The notes under the pieces: model-generated
Databases searched by the model: none
What the model saw: the letters and a program-made list of their open reading frames with translations, nothing else
What the model was told of the DNA's origin: nothing
NCBI GenBank assembly: GCA_051294375.1
Contig: JBJCIZ010000239.1
Location: 5,909,074-5,973,073, forward strand
Source: Paraspadella gotoi
Lineage: Eukaryota; Chaetognatha
DNA: 64,000 bases
Reading direction: 5' to 3'
In this document: one piece after another, positions 19,371 through 31,018 of the stretch
How the letters are laid out: each line of letters begins with the position of its first letter
Position numbering within the stretch: the first letter of the stretch is position 1
Translations under genes and position numbers: made by a program

Positions 19371-20255
19371 ACTCTAATCCATAAGCTAATCCTTAGCTTA
19401 ATATCTATGTTCCTAACCCTAATCCATAAGCTAATCCTTAGCTTAAAATCTATGTTCCTAACCCTAATCCATAAGCTTATCCTTAGCCCAAATCTTTAAC
19501 CTAATCTAAAAATTTACGAAAAAAAAAATTTAAGTCGGTTGATTGCCATAATCCTTTAATTATTTGACTGAATCAGTAAATTCAAACTGGTAGTATTTAT
19601 TTATTCAATTTAATTTGTAAGGTTTTGAATTCTCTGATTATATGATTATCATATCTCAAGGCGAGTCCATCTTTTCTTCTAATTATCCAATCAGAGAGTA
19701 GGTTTCTTTCAGAAAATACTGAATTCTTAACAACCATTGATTATTATATGCATTGTCACGAAACTAGTAACGAACTAGTCTCAGTGGACCTCTCCTCGTC
19801 CGTTGACCCGTCAGGCTGTTACTGGGTGACGCCGTCGTCCACTCGCCTCGTCTTCGCCGGAAGTGGGCGCGGTCTTGTCCAGCGCGCCGTCGACGGTGTG
19901 AAGCCCTGTGTCACCGGCTTTGTGGAAAGGTCCCGAGTCCATCACGAGAGTCTGAGGCTCTGGTCTTGTGGACTCTTGGTGGCCCTTCGCCCGCAAGTCT
20001 CAGGGCTAGTGGTGTACTTGTGGGGCTCGTGGCCCTAACCACAGGACTCTAGCGGATCTGGGTATGTATAATATCGTGCACAAGGTTGCCGTAGAGAGTT
20101 TGTGTGCATCATTGCTCCCGTAAAAGGCTGTGCTTTCTTAGGGTGCACCGAGGGCCTGCTGTCTGACTCTGAAAACTGTTTGTGACGTGAGAAAAGTGAA
20201 AGGAAAAACACTGATAGCGAGAGGAATACACCAGACAAAAAAGCAGTGACACGGA
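19371..20255 (+). repeat. Duplicated module D3, copy 1 (GC-rich part at 19750-20170)
   Basis: Opens with CTAATCC/CCTAACCC-type repeats, then a GC-rich stretch around GGTCCCGAGTCCATCACGAG and a tail with TGTCTGACTCTGAAAACTG. The same order is seen at 48822-49735. Open frames in both strands of the GC-rich part are not conserved between copies, so I do not call a gene. Confidence 0.75.
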
Positions 20256-22200
20256 AAAACACTACCCAGGGTTCGGTAACAATACAACGGTCTTCATCAC
20301 CAGCGCACCGAGCATTCTCACGTTATTTTTCCACTACACCGCGGCCGAGCCTATTATGACGTTCATCCGACGCTCCCATCCTCCGCGGCGCGTCGGTCCA
20401 GCAATCAGGAGAAACTCTATGTCGTACGTATCCCCGGCACCTCGGCAAGGCGGGGATGTGCACTGCGCGCAAGCGCGTGATACCCCTATATCGCGGGCCT
20501 GCGAAGGTGAGAGTCGAGCATGAAGAGCGTGGGAATGAAAAGAGTGACGACAGACAGAGTAAACATTAAGCGAAAAATCACAACTCTAATTATTATTATA
20601 CTACAAGATTAAAATAGATGATAATTTATGGTGATTTCTAATGAGAGCTCGTCCTTTATCGTATTGCCATAGCATTTTACTGTCTGGTTAACACTGAATG
20701 ATACCCACTCCTAATTCTCCCGGCCTCTCTCTGAATGTCTATATCTTCCATTCCTGTGCTGCTTAGGCATTCCTCCACTCCTAGGAGCACATCCCAGACC
20801 GTCGTCCGACATGCGAACGACTCCACTCTCCTCTCGGCAACACGCAAAGAATCACCATCTGAAATCTAATGTAAGTCACTCGCTCTCAAGAACGCGAGTG
20901 CATTATCGCATAATAGTGGGTCGCGAGGTTCTCCAGTGTGCACTCTAGCTACCTCAGCTCGTCTCACCGTCCTTCTGCGCGCCCACTGGCTCCTCAGGCG
21001 ACCTCCGGAATATGGCTGTGAATATTATGTTCACGATAATTAAAGGAGTAACGCGCGTAGAGATCTTCCTTAGTCTGATACATACGCGGTACATCGTGGG
21101 GTCTCATCAATCGTGCGTTCTGCTACAATTCGCTCATACGTCGTGATACGGGTGAATACATACACAGACACACCTCTCGAACACCGATAACTCACTCCTC
21201 TATAACCCTGCTCCACAGTACTTATCTTACCACAATTCTCAGTACTGTTCATCGAACCAACTCCGGCTACGTATCGCGTGTGATATTACGGCATCACCGA
21301 ACTCCTGTGGGTTACACGAGTGAATACGCTGTCTAAATGAACCTGGGATATCTCCGGAATTCGAATGCTGCGATTAGTTGGTACGTAGGTGATAGTATTG
21401 CTATACAATGCTATGCATCCTCTGACGAAACATCGTCGTCTAGCATCTTATGGTCTCAACTCTGGCCGAGCGTATTGGTAGTTGGTAGACTGATGGAGCA
21501 TACAATAGCCACCTCTAGAGCTAAGAGTGAATTGTTGAGAGGAAGACGAGCTCACACATCAGAAGGTAATGTACGCACGGCGATAATAGATTTCTGAGAG
21601 CACGGATGGATGAGAGAGAGGATCCTCGAGCACTCAGAATCTAGGACATCTGAAGAGGATGAATCGAGTATGGATAGAGAATGAAGGAGATCATTATAGA
21701 CTCAGAGAATGACGAAGCAAGATATAGATAATATTCCTCATCCTCTCAATCAAACTCTTCAGAGATCACCGTCCTGTCTTCCTCGTGATCTCCTTCACGT
21801 CTTCGTCCGCCTTTATTCCTGTCGTTATATATCTCCTTTCTGTCTAGCTCCACTCGATCGGACTTTCGCACCCCTGAAACGAGTTCTTCCGCTTAAGGCC
21901 AGCAGACAGATTGCCGATTCAAATTCATTCTGTGTTATACTTCGAACTAAGCATTCAAATCCGTGGACTTCCTCGAATGCTAGAGAGTACATAACCGGAC
22001 TAGATTCACTCGGTGCGACGTCCCTTATATACATACGTTAGTATAGGATCGATCCTCTCTTAGATCCGCTAATGCAACCATCTTCGCCCACAGCCGCTGT
22101 TTACACGTCTAAAGAAAACCACTCTCTACCTCTTACGATAGTAAAATAATCATCGTTTAAAAACAAATCTCAACTTTCTGTATAAAAAAGGATTCCACTT
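20256..22200. other. No recognisable feature; balanced composition
   Basis: Base use is nearly even and homopolymers are short, unlike the AT-rich flanks. CpG is common. Short open frames (under 110 codons) occur on both strands without family motifs. Confidence 0.5.
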
Positions 22201-22594
22201 CAAGAGCCAAGGACTTTAATGCGATCTTGTCCCAACATCCAAGTGCCCGTTTGGCTGCCGCTTGAGGTTCCGAGATCCTGATTCCTTCGGCGCCTCTCGT
22301 TCTCTCTGCCTCGTAAACGCCCGCTCTCTCCTGTGCGCCGTGTTATTTCTCGCCTTGCCGGCCGCGGTCGTCGTTTCTTCCACGATCCTTGTGGGTGTGC
22401 TATTGGGCGTACGAAAATAATAACCGAAGACTTGTGCTCGTTACTGCGTCATGGAAACTCCGCTAAGCTAATTCTCGCTCACGTCTTGATACAGATGGTC
22501 CTAACATATAATTCTTAAACACTTTATTGCGTATAACATACATATCATACTTTCGTCAACACTTCATAATTAACTCCAGTGTACGGATTCTTTA

Positions 22595-23314
22595 TCAAAG
22601 ATGTCGATTCTCTCCGCGCGAACAAAATCCATCAGCGCTTCCATGAAATGACCCCTCGTTGCGCCCCACCCCCCCCCCCTCGTCTTCTCTTCCTTTTCTG
22701 CAAAGCGACTCTCGTTCAAAACCACTATAGAATTTCGCGTCTTCGCGATCCGAAACAACGTTCATCTCCCATCCGGCGCTCTCTCTCGCTGCTCCATGCG
22801 TCGGCTTTACACAAGAAGCCGCCCCCGATTCATCCTGATCGCGACATCCTCGCCCGTGAGGGAAAACCGGCAAATCGCCGATAAGGCCGGATGCCGATTC
22901 TAAGGAGTTTGATCGAGTTGATACGATGCGAAGAAAAGAAGGCGTCGCCCCTTTCTCGCCCGTCATTCCCGATTCCATCACGATACCGCTTGTCTGGCGT
23001 TTCGTCCGAATCGACAACCGTACTTCTCTGCCCGCCTGTCTTCCTCGAAGCCCAAAGCCTCGCTTGCGGCCGGCGGCTGCTGAGGGCTCATGACGATCTC
23101 TGGTAGCCAGAAACGGACAAAGCAAACGCTCTTCGCTGATCCATCCCAACCGAGATGTTCTTAGCGGTGCCATCACGGTGCGCCCTTGACGTCTTTGCTG
23201 ACGTTCGTCTGAGCGCCGCCTTCGAGCTTTCGTTGAAACATGAGAATTGCAACGAAGGGATCGGCCTTCACGTTTCGCGGACTCATTTTCCCGGAGATTT
23301 TTCGAACCAGGCAC
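22595..23314 (-). CDS. Unidentified open frame of 239 codons, possibly spurious
   Basis: Longest uninterrupted frame of the GC-richer stretch 22200-23330. The predicted product is Arg/Ser/Gly-rich and has no recognised motif. A neighbouring minus-strand frame reads more like protein in places (KADPFVAILMFQRKLEGG near its start, then GHFMEALMDFVRAERIDIF near its end) but has stops between. The likely truth is either several exons or a damaged gene on this strand, or chance in GC-rich DNA. Confidence 0.2.
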   Translation of the reverse strand: MPGSKNLRENESAKREGRSLRCNSHVSTKARRRRSDERQQRRQGRTVMAPLRTSRLGWISEERLLCPFLATRDRHEPSAAAGRKRGFGLRGRQAGREVRLSIRTKRQTSGIVMESGMTGEKGATPSFLRIVSTRSNSLESASGLIGDLPVFPHGRGCRDQDESGAASCVKPTHGAARESAGWEMNVVSDREDAKFYSGFERESLCRKGREDEGGGVGRNEGSFHGSADGFCSRGENRHL

Positions 23315-23334
23315 GTTCGCTAATCAATTGTAAT

Positions 23335-23575
23335 GAACTCTTTATGACATTATAACACAGTCTTACAATTATGGTGGCGAATCTAAATCCTAACCTAAAT
23401 TCACCAACCGTGAGTCCAGGGTTCAATCCCCTCACGGTCACGTTGGTTAAAGTTGATGGAGTCGGCATTAAACACGCCAGTGACATGGGTGCGTCCACTG
23501 CAGGTCCAAAGCCCTGAGCCCGCCCGCTGTCGGGAGAGGCTCACACCTGCACGCACATATCCCCCCGTTGCCCAA
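23335..23575 (+). repeat. Possible tRNA-derived repeat with B-box-like GGGTTCAATCCCC
   Basis: GTCCAGGGTTCAATCCCCTC resembles a tRNA T-arm. The flanks lack a complete cloverleaf. Only one copy was noticed here, so SINE identity is tentative. Confidence 0.3.
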
Positions 23576-23812
23576 GTATCAATTTAAGTTTATGCTTTTT
23601 TTACTTTTAGGTTTTTCCGACTTCTCCCGTTCGTTGAGCGTTGTGGCTTTGAAATCAAACATGAGTTCATTCCGTCACGCTGATTTGACATTATTTGACT
23701 TATCTCGTTGGTTCACGTTTACTGAAGGCCTTGGCGGGTCTTCAAATGAGTTCTAATTGGTATGCAATAGAACACTCCGAGACTTGTTTAAAAGAAATTT
23801 ATTTCAAATAAT

Positions 23813-23980
23813 TTAACTCATCGTCCCTTTAAGGATCAAAACCCATGTATACTGGCTTGTGCATCGCGCTTTTCGTTCATCACCTCCATCGGCGTCATAG
23901 ATCCGACTGTAGTGGCACGGTTTTTGCCGCTCAAACACGTAAACGTTGCGCATGAAAACCACGGTAGTTTGACAAAACCC
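23813..23980 (-). CDS. Possible terminal exon of an unidentified gene
   Basis: Minus-strand frame with coding-like codon use: QTTVVFMRNVYVFERQKPCH, then YSRIYDADGGDERKARCTSQ, ending YTWVLILKGTMS and a TAA stop. A canonical AATAAA lies about 15 bases after the stop. The 5' limit is unclear, as no good acceptor is seen. No family is recognised. Confidence 0.3.
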   Translation of the reverse strand, partial: GFCQTTVVFMRNVYVFERQKPCHYSRIYDADGGDERKARCTSQYTWVLILKGTMS

Positions 23981-24337
23981 AATATAAAAAAAAAATTTGC
24001 TTCTCGCTACTTTCTCTCCAGGCCCTTTGTTTCTTGTTTCCATATTCATGCTATCCCGCGTTATCGTACTTAAGTACCCTCATCTTGATGCGACTGTGGT
24101 CAACTTCGAGTCACCAGAGTTATTTGCTTTCCTGTTAATCCTTGCCTCGCCGGCATGACACCTCTTTACTGCTCTCGACATAATTCTTGTACAGATTTCT
24201 CTCCGTGTCAAATTGAATCTAGCGGAAGTTCGTCACGTTTCCTCCGTCCATACTAACTTTCGTCATTCGTCATTGGAGCGGCTGTTTTCTCACTAAACTC
24301 CCTAGTCTTAATCGCCTACAAAAATGAAAATCTCCAG

Positions 24338-24807
24338 CAACGACTAAACGTTCTTCTGGCGCTAAAGCTTTCAAATTCTCTGCGGAAGACATGACTCGTG
24401 AGTTTAATTACTATCAAACCCTGTCAATTACGCAATTCATTTTCCGAAAATTAAATCCATTTTTTTTGTTCTATCTCTTAACTTTCTCACTGATATAATT
24501 CTCTTTACAATTAGGAAGACTGCAATGTCGTCAGAAATTCCCTCCAAAAACCCCCGTTCGCTCTGGGGAGTTCCCGACGAACCAGTCGCATGCCCCTCAA
24601 GACTTCAAATACACCACCACGAAATACGGAGGCGGCCTGCGACCCAATCCGTCCTTTGACCTCGTGCAGAAGATTTACCGAACGGGTCCTGCCGATATTT
24701 GCGGAGAGATCGTCTCAACTTATTCTTCAATTTATTGTCCCTGGTCAGGAGAGTCCGTTTCAACCGAACCATCTACCTCCTTTGCCTGCACCCACCGCGA
24801 CTGTTGA
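24338..24807 (+). CDS. Unidentified two-exon coding candidate
   Basis: Exon A (24338-24397) follows CTCCAG and ends at a strong donor GTGAGT. Exon B opens at 24515 after CTTTACAATTAG and stays open to TGA at 24805-24807, with a possible donor GTCTCA at 24712. Exons A and B join in frame: ...GAKAFKFSAEDMT, then RRLQCRQKFPPKTPVRSGEF and QDFKYTTTKYGGGLRPNPSF, DLVQKIYRTGPADICG. Codons follow the RNY pattern in this frame and not on the other strand. No family is recognised. Further frames downstream (24830-25145) may be more exons, but I could not join them. Confidence 0.35.
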
Positions 24808-25149
24808 AACCAAAAGAAGAGGGTAGGGTGGCTTGAGAGGTCAAGGCGATTTCCGTCTCGATGTCGAATTCACGAGTGACGACGGAAAAAAAAGCAGACA
24901 TTTTTCGAACTCGACGATGAATGGGAGACGAGGTAAGATGACGCCGATGATATATAGACTTCACCTTTGCGCAATTTAGAGCTCAAACTCGCGTGATCTT
25001 TGAGCAAAAGATTCAAGCCGTCGACGAAATCGGAAAGAGTCGTCGGTAATCGTCGTCAAGATAAATTCGAAGTCCAGCCAAGATTTTGCAAGACGTCATC
25101 GAGGAAGGAAATGTGACGGCTAAGAGCATTTCCAGCCTTTCTTAACATG

Positions 25150-28100
25150 CGATAGTGTAAGAAGATGAAGGCAAGCCATGAATGCACTGACGGTACATGT
25201 TTACAGCACACCTTCTCCTGATATTACATCCGCTCCGGGTAAGGGACGTGCGGAGAGACATAGCTTCGAGTATGTTGGGAGGACAAATGTCAAGCTCGAT
25301 GGATTAACGAGTTGCATCGTAAAAATACGGAGAACTGAAAGTGGCGGCGCTCATGGCTCGATCTCGCAGTCTCTTCCTAGTCGTTTCATACAGACACTGA
25401 TCGCCTCACTCGGAAATAATACATCCCCCCCGATTCGTTTCATGTCGCATACGTGTTGTGGGCGCACGCATCCAGCCATGTTTGATAGAAACCGGATTGA
25501 TCGACAAGCTCTATATCGCGTCTGAACCTGTATCAGAAGATTGCGGATCAACAGGCGAAATTTCGAGCCTGCAACTCACTTTGCCGGACCATGCAGGTCT
25601 CAAGTTATTACGCGACCGACTCATGGTGAACATATACCATAGCGACTTGTCGTCACGGTTTTGTCGTGTTCTGCTCGAACATGTCTCATGCGAACGTAAG
25701 ACGAACATATGCGCGCTATTCGTAGGAAGCAAAAATGCGTTCTGTTTTGCAAATTTCACAGAACTAGCTGAACTGCTCGAAGAACTATGATGTCAATGCT
25801 ATACCTAATTTGCATGACGTGACAACACATTTTGAATTTTTATGGATTGTGGACATCTGTATGTAATGGAACAGAAGCTAATTTGTACTTCGTGTAGAAT
25901 AAATTTTCTTCCTTCCACTCTTTTCTTTATTATGTTGGGTATCCTATAATATCTGCAAATTAAAGTGAATATGGCTAAATTGTGCCTTCTGTTATACGAT
26001 CAATAGTATATACAAATTTCTTCAGGACTTACTCCATGATTCGCGCTTTCTTCTCCATCACGTTTCTCAGTCAACTTAATACCAGATATTGAGGCGTCCG
26101 ACGAATTAAGCCATACCACTCCCTCCTCAGACTGGCTCTGAATTCGAACCAGTATTAGTGACTCGTCTTTTCCTCCATCTCGACGACACCATCCGATGTA
26201 CAACACATCGGAGCCCAGCAGTCCGAATCGCTCCGCCTCATCTTACAACGGCGTAGATTTTCACACGGTGATTCGACCCCTTTGCGTATGTCCTGTGTTG
26301 GCGTCGGCCAGACCGAACGATCCGGGACAACACCGAGTGGAGTCACACTCGTCTCGTTCGTATATATATGGTGCTAGAATTGCTATAATCTGCTATTCAC
26401 CTGTGAATATAAATCCGAACATATATTTACCCGGCGAACGTATGCCGAGAATCTTAAATGGGTACAACCCACCACGAATGTGTAGTAATGAATGACGATG
26501 GTAAGTCGATATGCCTTTACCTTGCTGCCCTCTCATTTCGCCGTGCAACACATAGTCGACACATCATTAGCCCGTTTCACTCTTCCCTTGTCGCCTTACA
26601 TATGGCGCTTAATTGCGTCTCTCTCAAACTATTACTCTTTCTTTGAGCCTCCTCTGCGCTGTATCTCTCTACTTCCCTGATGCTACAACATCTATGCTCT
26701 CGGTGACTACCGTTTGTACTCCTCTCTTTACTAATTTCTGTTGCAATGAATGTGGACATATATATATTTCTAATTTCACTCTAATATAGTCTCACAATTC
26801 CATATTGCGTTTATATAGTTATCAATTTTAAAAGCACCATGGTTATGTTCTGTTAAACATTATTTTGCCTTTCCTTACTTCTCTTGGGTTTCTAATCGTG
26901 ACTTGTTACACTTAGCTTCTTGAACTAGAATTATATCCTTTTGTAATTATTATCTATATATACTATACAATAATAATCAAGACTAAAGTAGTATCATCTT
27001 CTTCAAATATATGTCCCTTTCCCTTCTACCCTTCTCAAATAGGTGACGTCTTGTTGCGCGGAAGACTCTGATCATCGAAGTCGACTCACGCAGAACGAGA
27101 CGACGACATCTCAGACGGCACGCATAATCACTCGATGCGGGATAGAAAACCTAGTTTTTGGGTTAACATTAGACTCTACACGCATGTCTGACACTATCCG
27201 GTCGAACTGATCCAGTAGTTGAAGTCATTGAGATCCCGTAGCACTCTCATGCAACACACCTCTCATTCTTGTTGGCTTCGAAAGCTGGCATCGGCCAGGA
27301 GTGCGGAAGGACCCGTTGTGCCTCGGCATGACTCGGTGACCTCTCCGCGTTAGTTTTAGTAAAGGATATTAGTTAATCGTATCTTTAGACAATGATATAT
27401 CTGAAGCTCTCTGAAGTACCCGACTCCTGGATGTGCTGGGTGTGCGAGGATTTAAAGGAAGAAGAGTCGAACTCCTATGTGCGATGCGTGAATTTTTACT
27501 ATATGAATTCTATGTATAGAATCAATACAAGGGATTATTGTTGCAGCAGTATCACCACGGATTGATCCAGATTTATAGGCGATAAGTCGAAGATAGAACA
27601 TCTCCCTACCCACGTTGAGCGTAATCGATAACGCTCGCATCTCTCCCAGCCTCTCTCACTCTGGATGAGATATACCACCTTCACGTTTAGCGGGTCCAAT
27701 TATTTAACTACTGAATCTCATCGTCGAAGGTGAATAGGTCGAGAGAATCAACGATGCAACAAATCTGTCTTTTCCTTGCATATCTCTAATGGTCGAACTT
27801 TGTACTCGAAAGTCCACTGCGAAGTCGCCCAGACTTTGAACGCTGCCATATCTCTATTTACAGTGTTCGTCTCTCTCGCTGCCGATGGTCCATATGCCTT
27901 GACTACTATAGATGCTACTTTACGCTAGTTAAGTTACTCGACTCTGGACATCGTATAACGCGTCAACGTTCTATGCTTTAATTCCTTTTTCCGCCGCTCA
28001 CAAAGAAGATGCGAATTCGTGATTCATACTCCGCAAAGATTACAAAATTATATCTCCGACCAGCGTCAAGTCGATAATTAAGTGTCCGACCCCCTCAATA

Positions 28101-28340
28101 TGGGGTGATGAATACAGCGCTAGTAAACAGAAATTGGGAGTCCTGACATCATGTGCAGACATGCGTCGTTGACATAGCCGTTAATCACACGTTCGATCTG
28201 GCTCAGTGAGACGAATAACGACTTTCGATCCGATTAATCAATGCGATTTAAGGAAAGTAGTCGGGTGCTGACATCACGTATAATAAGATAAGCTAATATG
28301 TCTAAATGTCCTCTCTCGACGATCTTGCGCGGCTTATAGA
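25150..28340. other. No recognisable feature; balanced composition, many CpG
   Basis: Short open frames on both strands, none with known motifs; the longest are two overlapping frames at 25178-25525 and 25458-25790. The texture resembles 20.3-22.2 kb and differs from the AT-rich, homopolymer-rich flanks. Confidence 0.5.
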
Positions 28341-28348
28341 ACCTATCA

Positions 28349-29059
28349 ATGTATCCGTCTCTCAATGATGCACATGTAATCCATGTCCAATCCAGTTGTA
28401 TAAACATTCAACTTAGGAATATTCTACATCACGCAAGAGACTCGCGGTACGCCGGCCCAACGCCTTCACACCGACTCGTATGTTACGTCTGCTCTTCCTT
28501 GAAAAGTCTGCTCTCCAACTGGTCGCCACAAGTTGCTTCACGAGAAAATCAAATCTCGAGATCTCTTCTCATCGCACACGTCTTACCCTCGGTCTGGAAT
28601 CTCTCGGCAGACCCGCGTCGTCCGGCCTCTTTTCCCTCTATGCCACAAAAACCTTTAAATTCTGACGCCGGTAGGACGACGGCGGCCTATGAGCGTTCGG
28701 AGAGGCTCGTCGCGGAGTACAACTTTTTACATCGTACTGAGTGTCTCGACTGGCGAACGCAGAACAAAGAACTTTCTTACTTATTTAGCCGCCTTTTAAT
28801 CGGAGAGACCATAGTTCAACCTCCTGTATGCCTATTTCTGGAACCAACTCTGAGGAGATATCCTCCTTTCCTGTTGACGGTAGCGTGTGGTCGAACCGTT
28901 TTGGAGACTTTGTCGATTGATTGTCGACGCGCCTCGCGATCTTTCCCCCAAACTTTATCGGCGTACTGTTTGCCGCTTGTCATGGGACCCTGTCCGTTTG
29001 ATGTGGAGGAGGGAACATTTGGAGTTGTCATAAAGAAATCAAATATACTGGGTCTCTAA
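28349..29059 (+). CDS. Unidentified open frame of 236 codons
   Basis: Longest frame in its region. The middle (GRTTAAYERSERLVAEYNFL, HRTECLDWRTQNKELSYLF) reads like protein. Opposite its 3' end, on the minus strand, a frame from ATG at 29031 (STSNGQGPMTSGKQYADKVW, GKDREARRQSIDKVSKTV) has stronger RNY codon use. Only one of the two is likely real there. No family motif seen. Confidence 0.25.
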   Translation: MYPSLNDAHVIHVQSSCINIQLRNILHHARDSRYAGPTPSHRLVCYVCSSLKSLLSNWSPQVASRENQISRSLLIAHVLPSVWNLSADPRRPASFPSMPQKPLNSDAGRTTAAYERSERLVAEYNFLHRTECLDWRTQNKELSYLFSRLLIGETIVQPPVCLFLEPTLRRYPPFLLTVACGRTVLETLSIDCRRASRSFPQTLSAYCLPLVMGPCPFDVEEGTFGVVIKKSNILGL

Positions 29060-29718
29060 CAATTATCGGCATCTTTTTTTAAAACACCAGTTTGCTCGGG
29101 TTCGGTTCTTCCGAGATCCTGATCCTCCAATGTTCCGAGATCTGCCTCAAATTACTATCGGTGAACCAAACGTGACGATCTGTATCCCCCACGTCCAGAG
29201 TCTCTGATATCATGTGAATGAGTAAAGGAACTTGTGTGATTGAGATGGATATAAGTATTCGATGAAGTGAATCGTTGCGGGTTACGTGAGAAAATATGGT
29301 TCTAACCATGCCGAGGAAGACCAAAACCAAAAAATATATTTCACTATTTGAACGCCAATTGCTCATAGGGTGGAATAGTGCAATTGACTTGAAATTTTGT
29401 ATGGTTAGGAAAGTGTGTGATTGAGCTCGATATAAAGTTTTCGATGGAATCGTGCGAGTGGAAATGAGTTAAAATGGAAAAAAAACAAAAGTCACTAATT
29501 TACTTGAAGTATTTTACTTAAATTTACTCATAATTATTTTTGTTTATTAAATTGGATAGATAAATCGAAATTGAATTTTGTGTGTGGGTAGGAAAGTATG
29601 TAGTAAAGGTGGATAAAAATTTTTTGATGGAATCGTAGGAGTGAAAAAGAGTCAAATAAAGAAAACCAAAAGACACATTTATTTGAATTTTTTAAAGTTT
29701 CTCTCTCTCTCTTCTCTC

Positions 29719-29751
<33 letters not shown>

Positions 29752-29754
29752 TAC

Positions 29755-30035
29755 CAAGATTATGCCAGTTGACCAATTCTGCAAGTTAATCAAGTTTTGG
29801 GCAAGTTTGACCAAATTATGCCTGTTGACCAAATTAGGCTAGTTGATAAAATTATGCCAGTTAACCAAATTTATGCCGGTTGACCAAATTATCTTAATTG
29901 ATCATAATTATGTCAGTTGACCAAATTATGTCAGTTGACCAAATTTATGTCAGTAGACCAAATTATGTCAGTTAACCAAATTATGTCAGTTGACCAAAAT
30001 TATGCAAGTTGATTAAATTATGCAAGTTGACAAAG
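29755..30035 (+). repeat. 18-bp minisatellite, second array
   Basis: About 14 copies of the TTGACCAAATTATGCCAG unit, the reverse complement of the array at 13625-13895, preceded by (GATT)n at 29721-29750. Confidence 0.9.
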
Positions 30036-30875
30036 AATAGCTTATTACCACTTAATTATCGATTGACCTGGAATTTTGTATGTGAGTAGAAAAGGTGTGT
30101 GATTAAACAGGAAACCAAGTTTCGATGGAATCTTTTGAGTGGAAATGAGTTTAAATGGAAAAAAACAAAAAACCTGTTTCACTAATTGATTATGCTTCTT
30201 TTTCCTTTTATATTAAATGTATATGCAGGATGTATTATAGTCAAATAATTAATCAGTTAATTAATCAATTAGTCAATTATTAATCAAAATTAATTAATCA
30301 GTCAAATCAATCCGTCCATCCGTCCCACCTTAGCCAAAAAGCTCCAATAACTCGTGATTGGCTGGTTGGATTGAAATGAAATTTTGTTGTGTGGGTAGGA
30401 AAGTGTGTGTGATAAAGCTGGATTAACGTTTCGACGAATCGTGTGAGTGGAAATGAGTTTAGTGGAAAAAAACATAAGTCGCATTTACTAAAATCTTTTT
30501 TACTTATTTAACAATAAGTACTCTAATTAATCATAATTGGATGGATAGATTGAGTTTCAATTTTTTTGGTGTAGAAAAATGTGTATCGATGCTTGATATT
30601 AAGTTTGGTGGAAACGTACGAGTGGAAATGAGTTTAATGAAAAAAATATAGTCATTTACTTGAATCTTTTTATTATTTTTAACCCATAATAGATTGAGAT
30701 GAAATTTTGGTGAGGCGGTAGGAAAGTGTGTGAAAAAATCTAGATATAAAGTTTGACGGGAATTGTGCCAGTGGAAATGAGTTTAAATGGAAAAAACCTA
30801 AGTCACATTACTTGAAGCAGAAAATGATTACAAGTTAAAAAAATCCTAAAAGCATAAGGATCGTCGCATTTGCAA

Positions 30876-30881
<6 letters not shown>

Positions 30882-30921
<40 letters not shown>

Positions 30922-30950
30922 CAGTAATGAGCATAAGGATCGTCGCAATT

Positions 30951-30989
<39 letters not shown>

Positions 30990-31018
30990 TGAGAGAGAGA
31001 AAGATAGAAGAGAGAGAG
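30882..31018. repeat. (GA)n microsatellites
   Basis: Two GA runs separated by a duplicated AGCATAAGGATCGTCGCA segment. A third GA run with the same lead-in lies at 31525-31585. Confidence 0.9.

Noticed and set aside
19748-20038. GC-rich frame of 96 codons
   Set aside because: The copy at 49260-49560 does not keep this frame, so it is probably non-coding repeat DNA.
22595-23314. A known gene family for the 239-codon frame
   Set aside because: No motif recognised. It is kept only as a low-confidence open frame.
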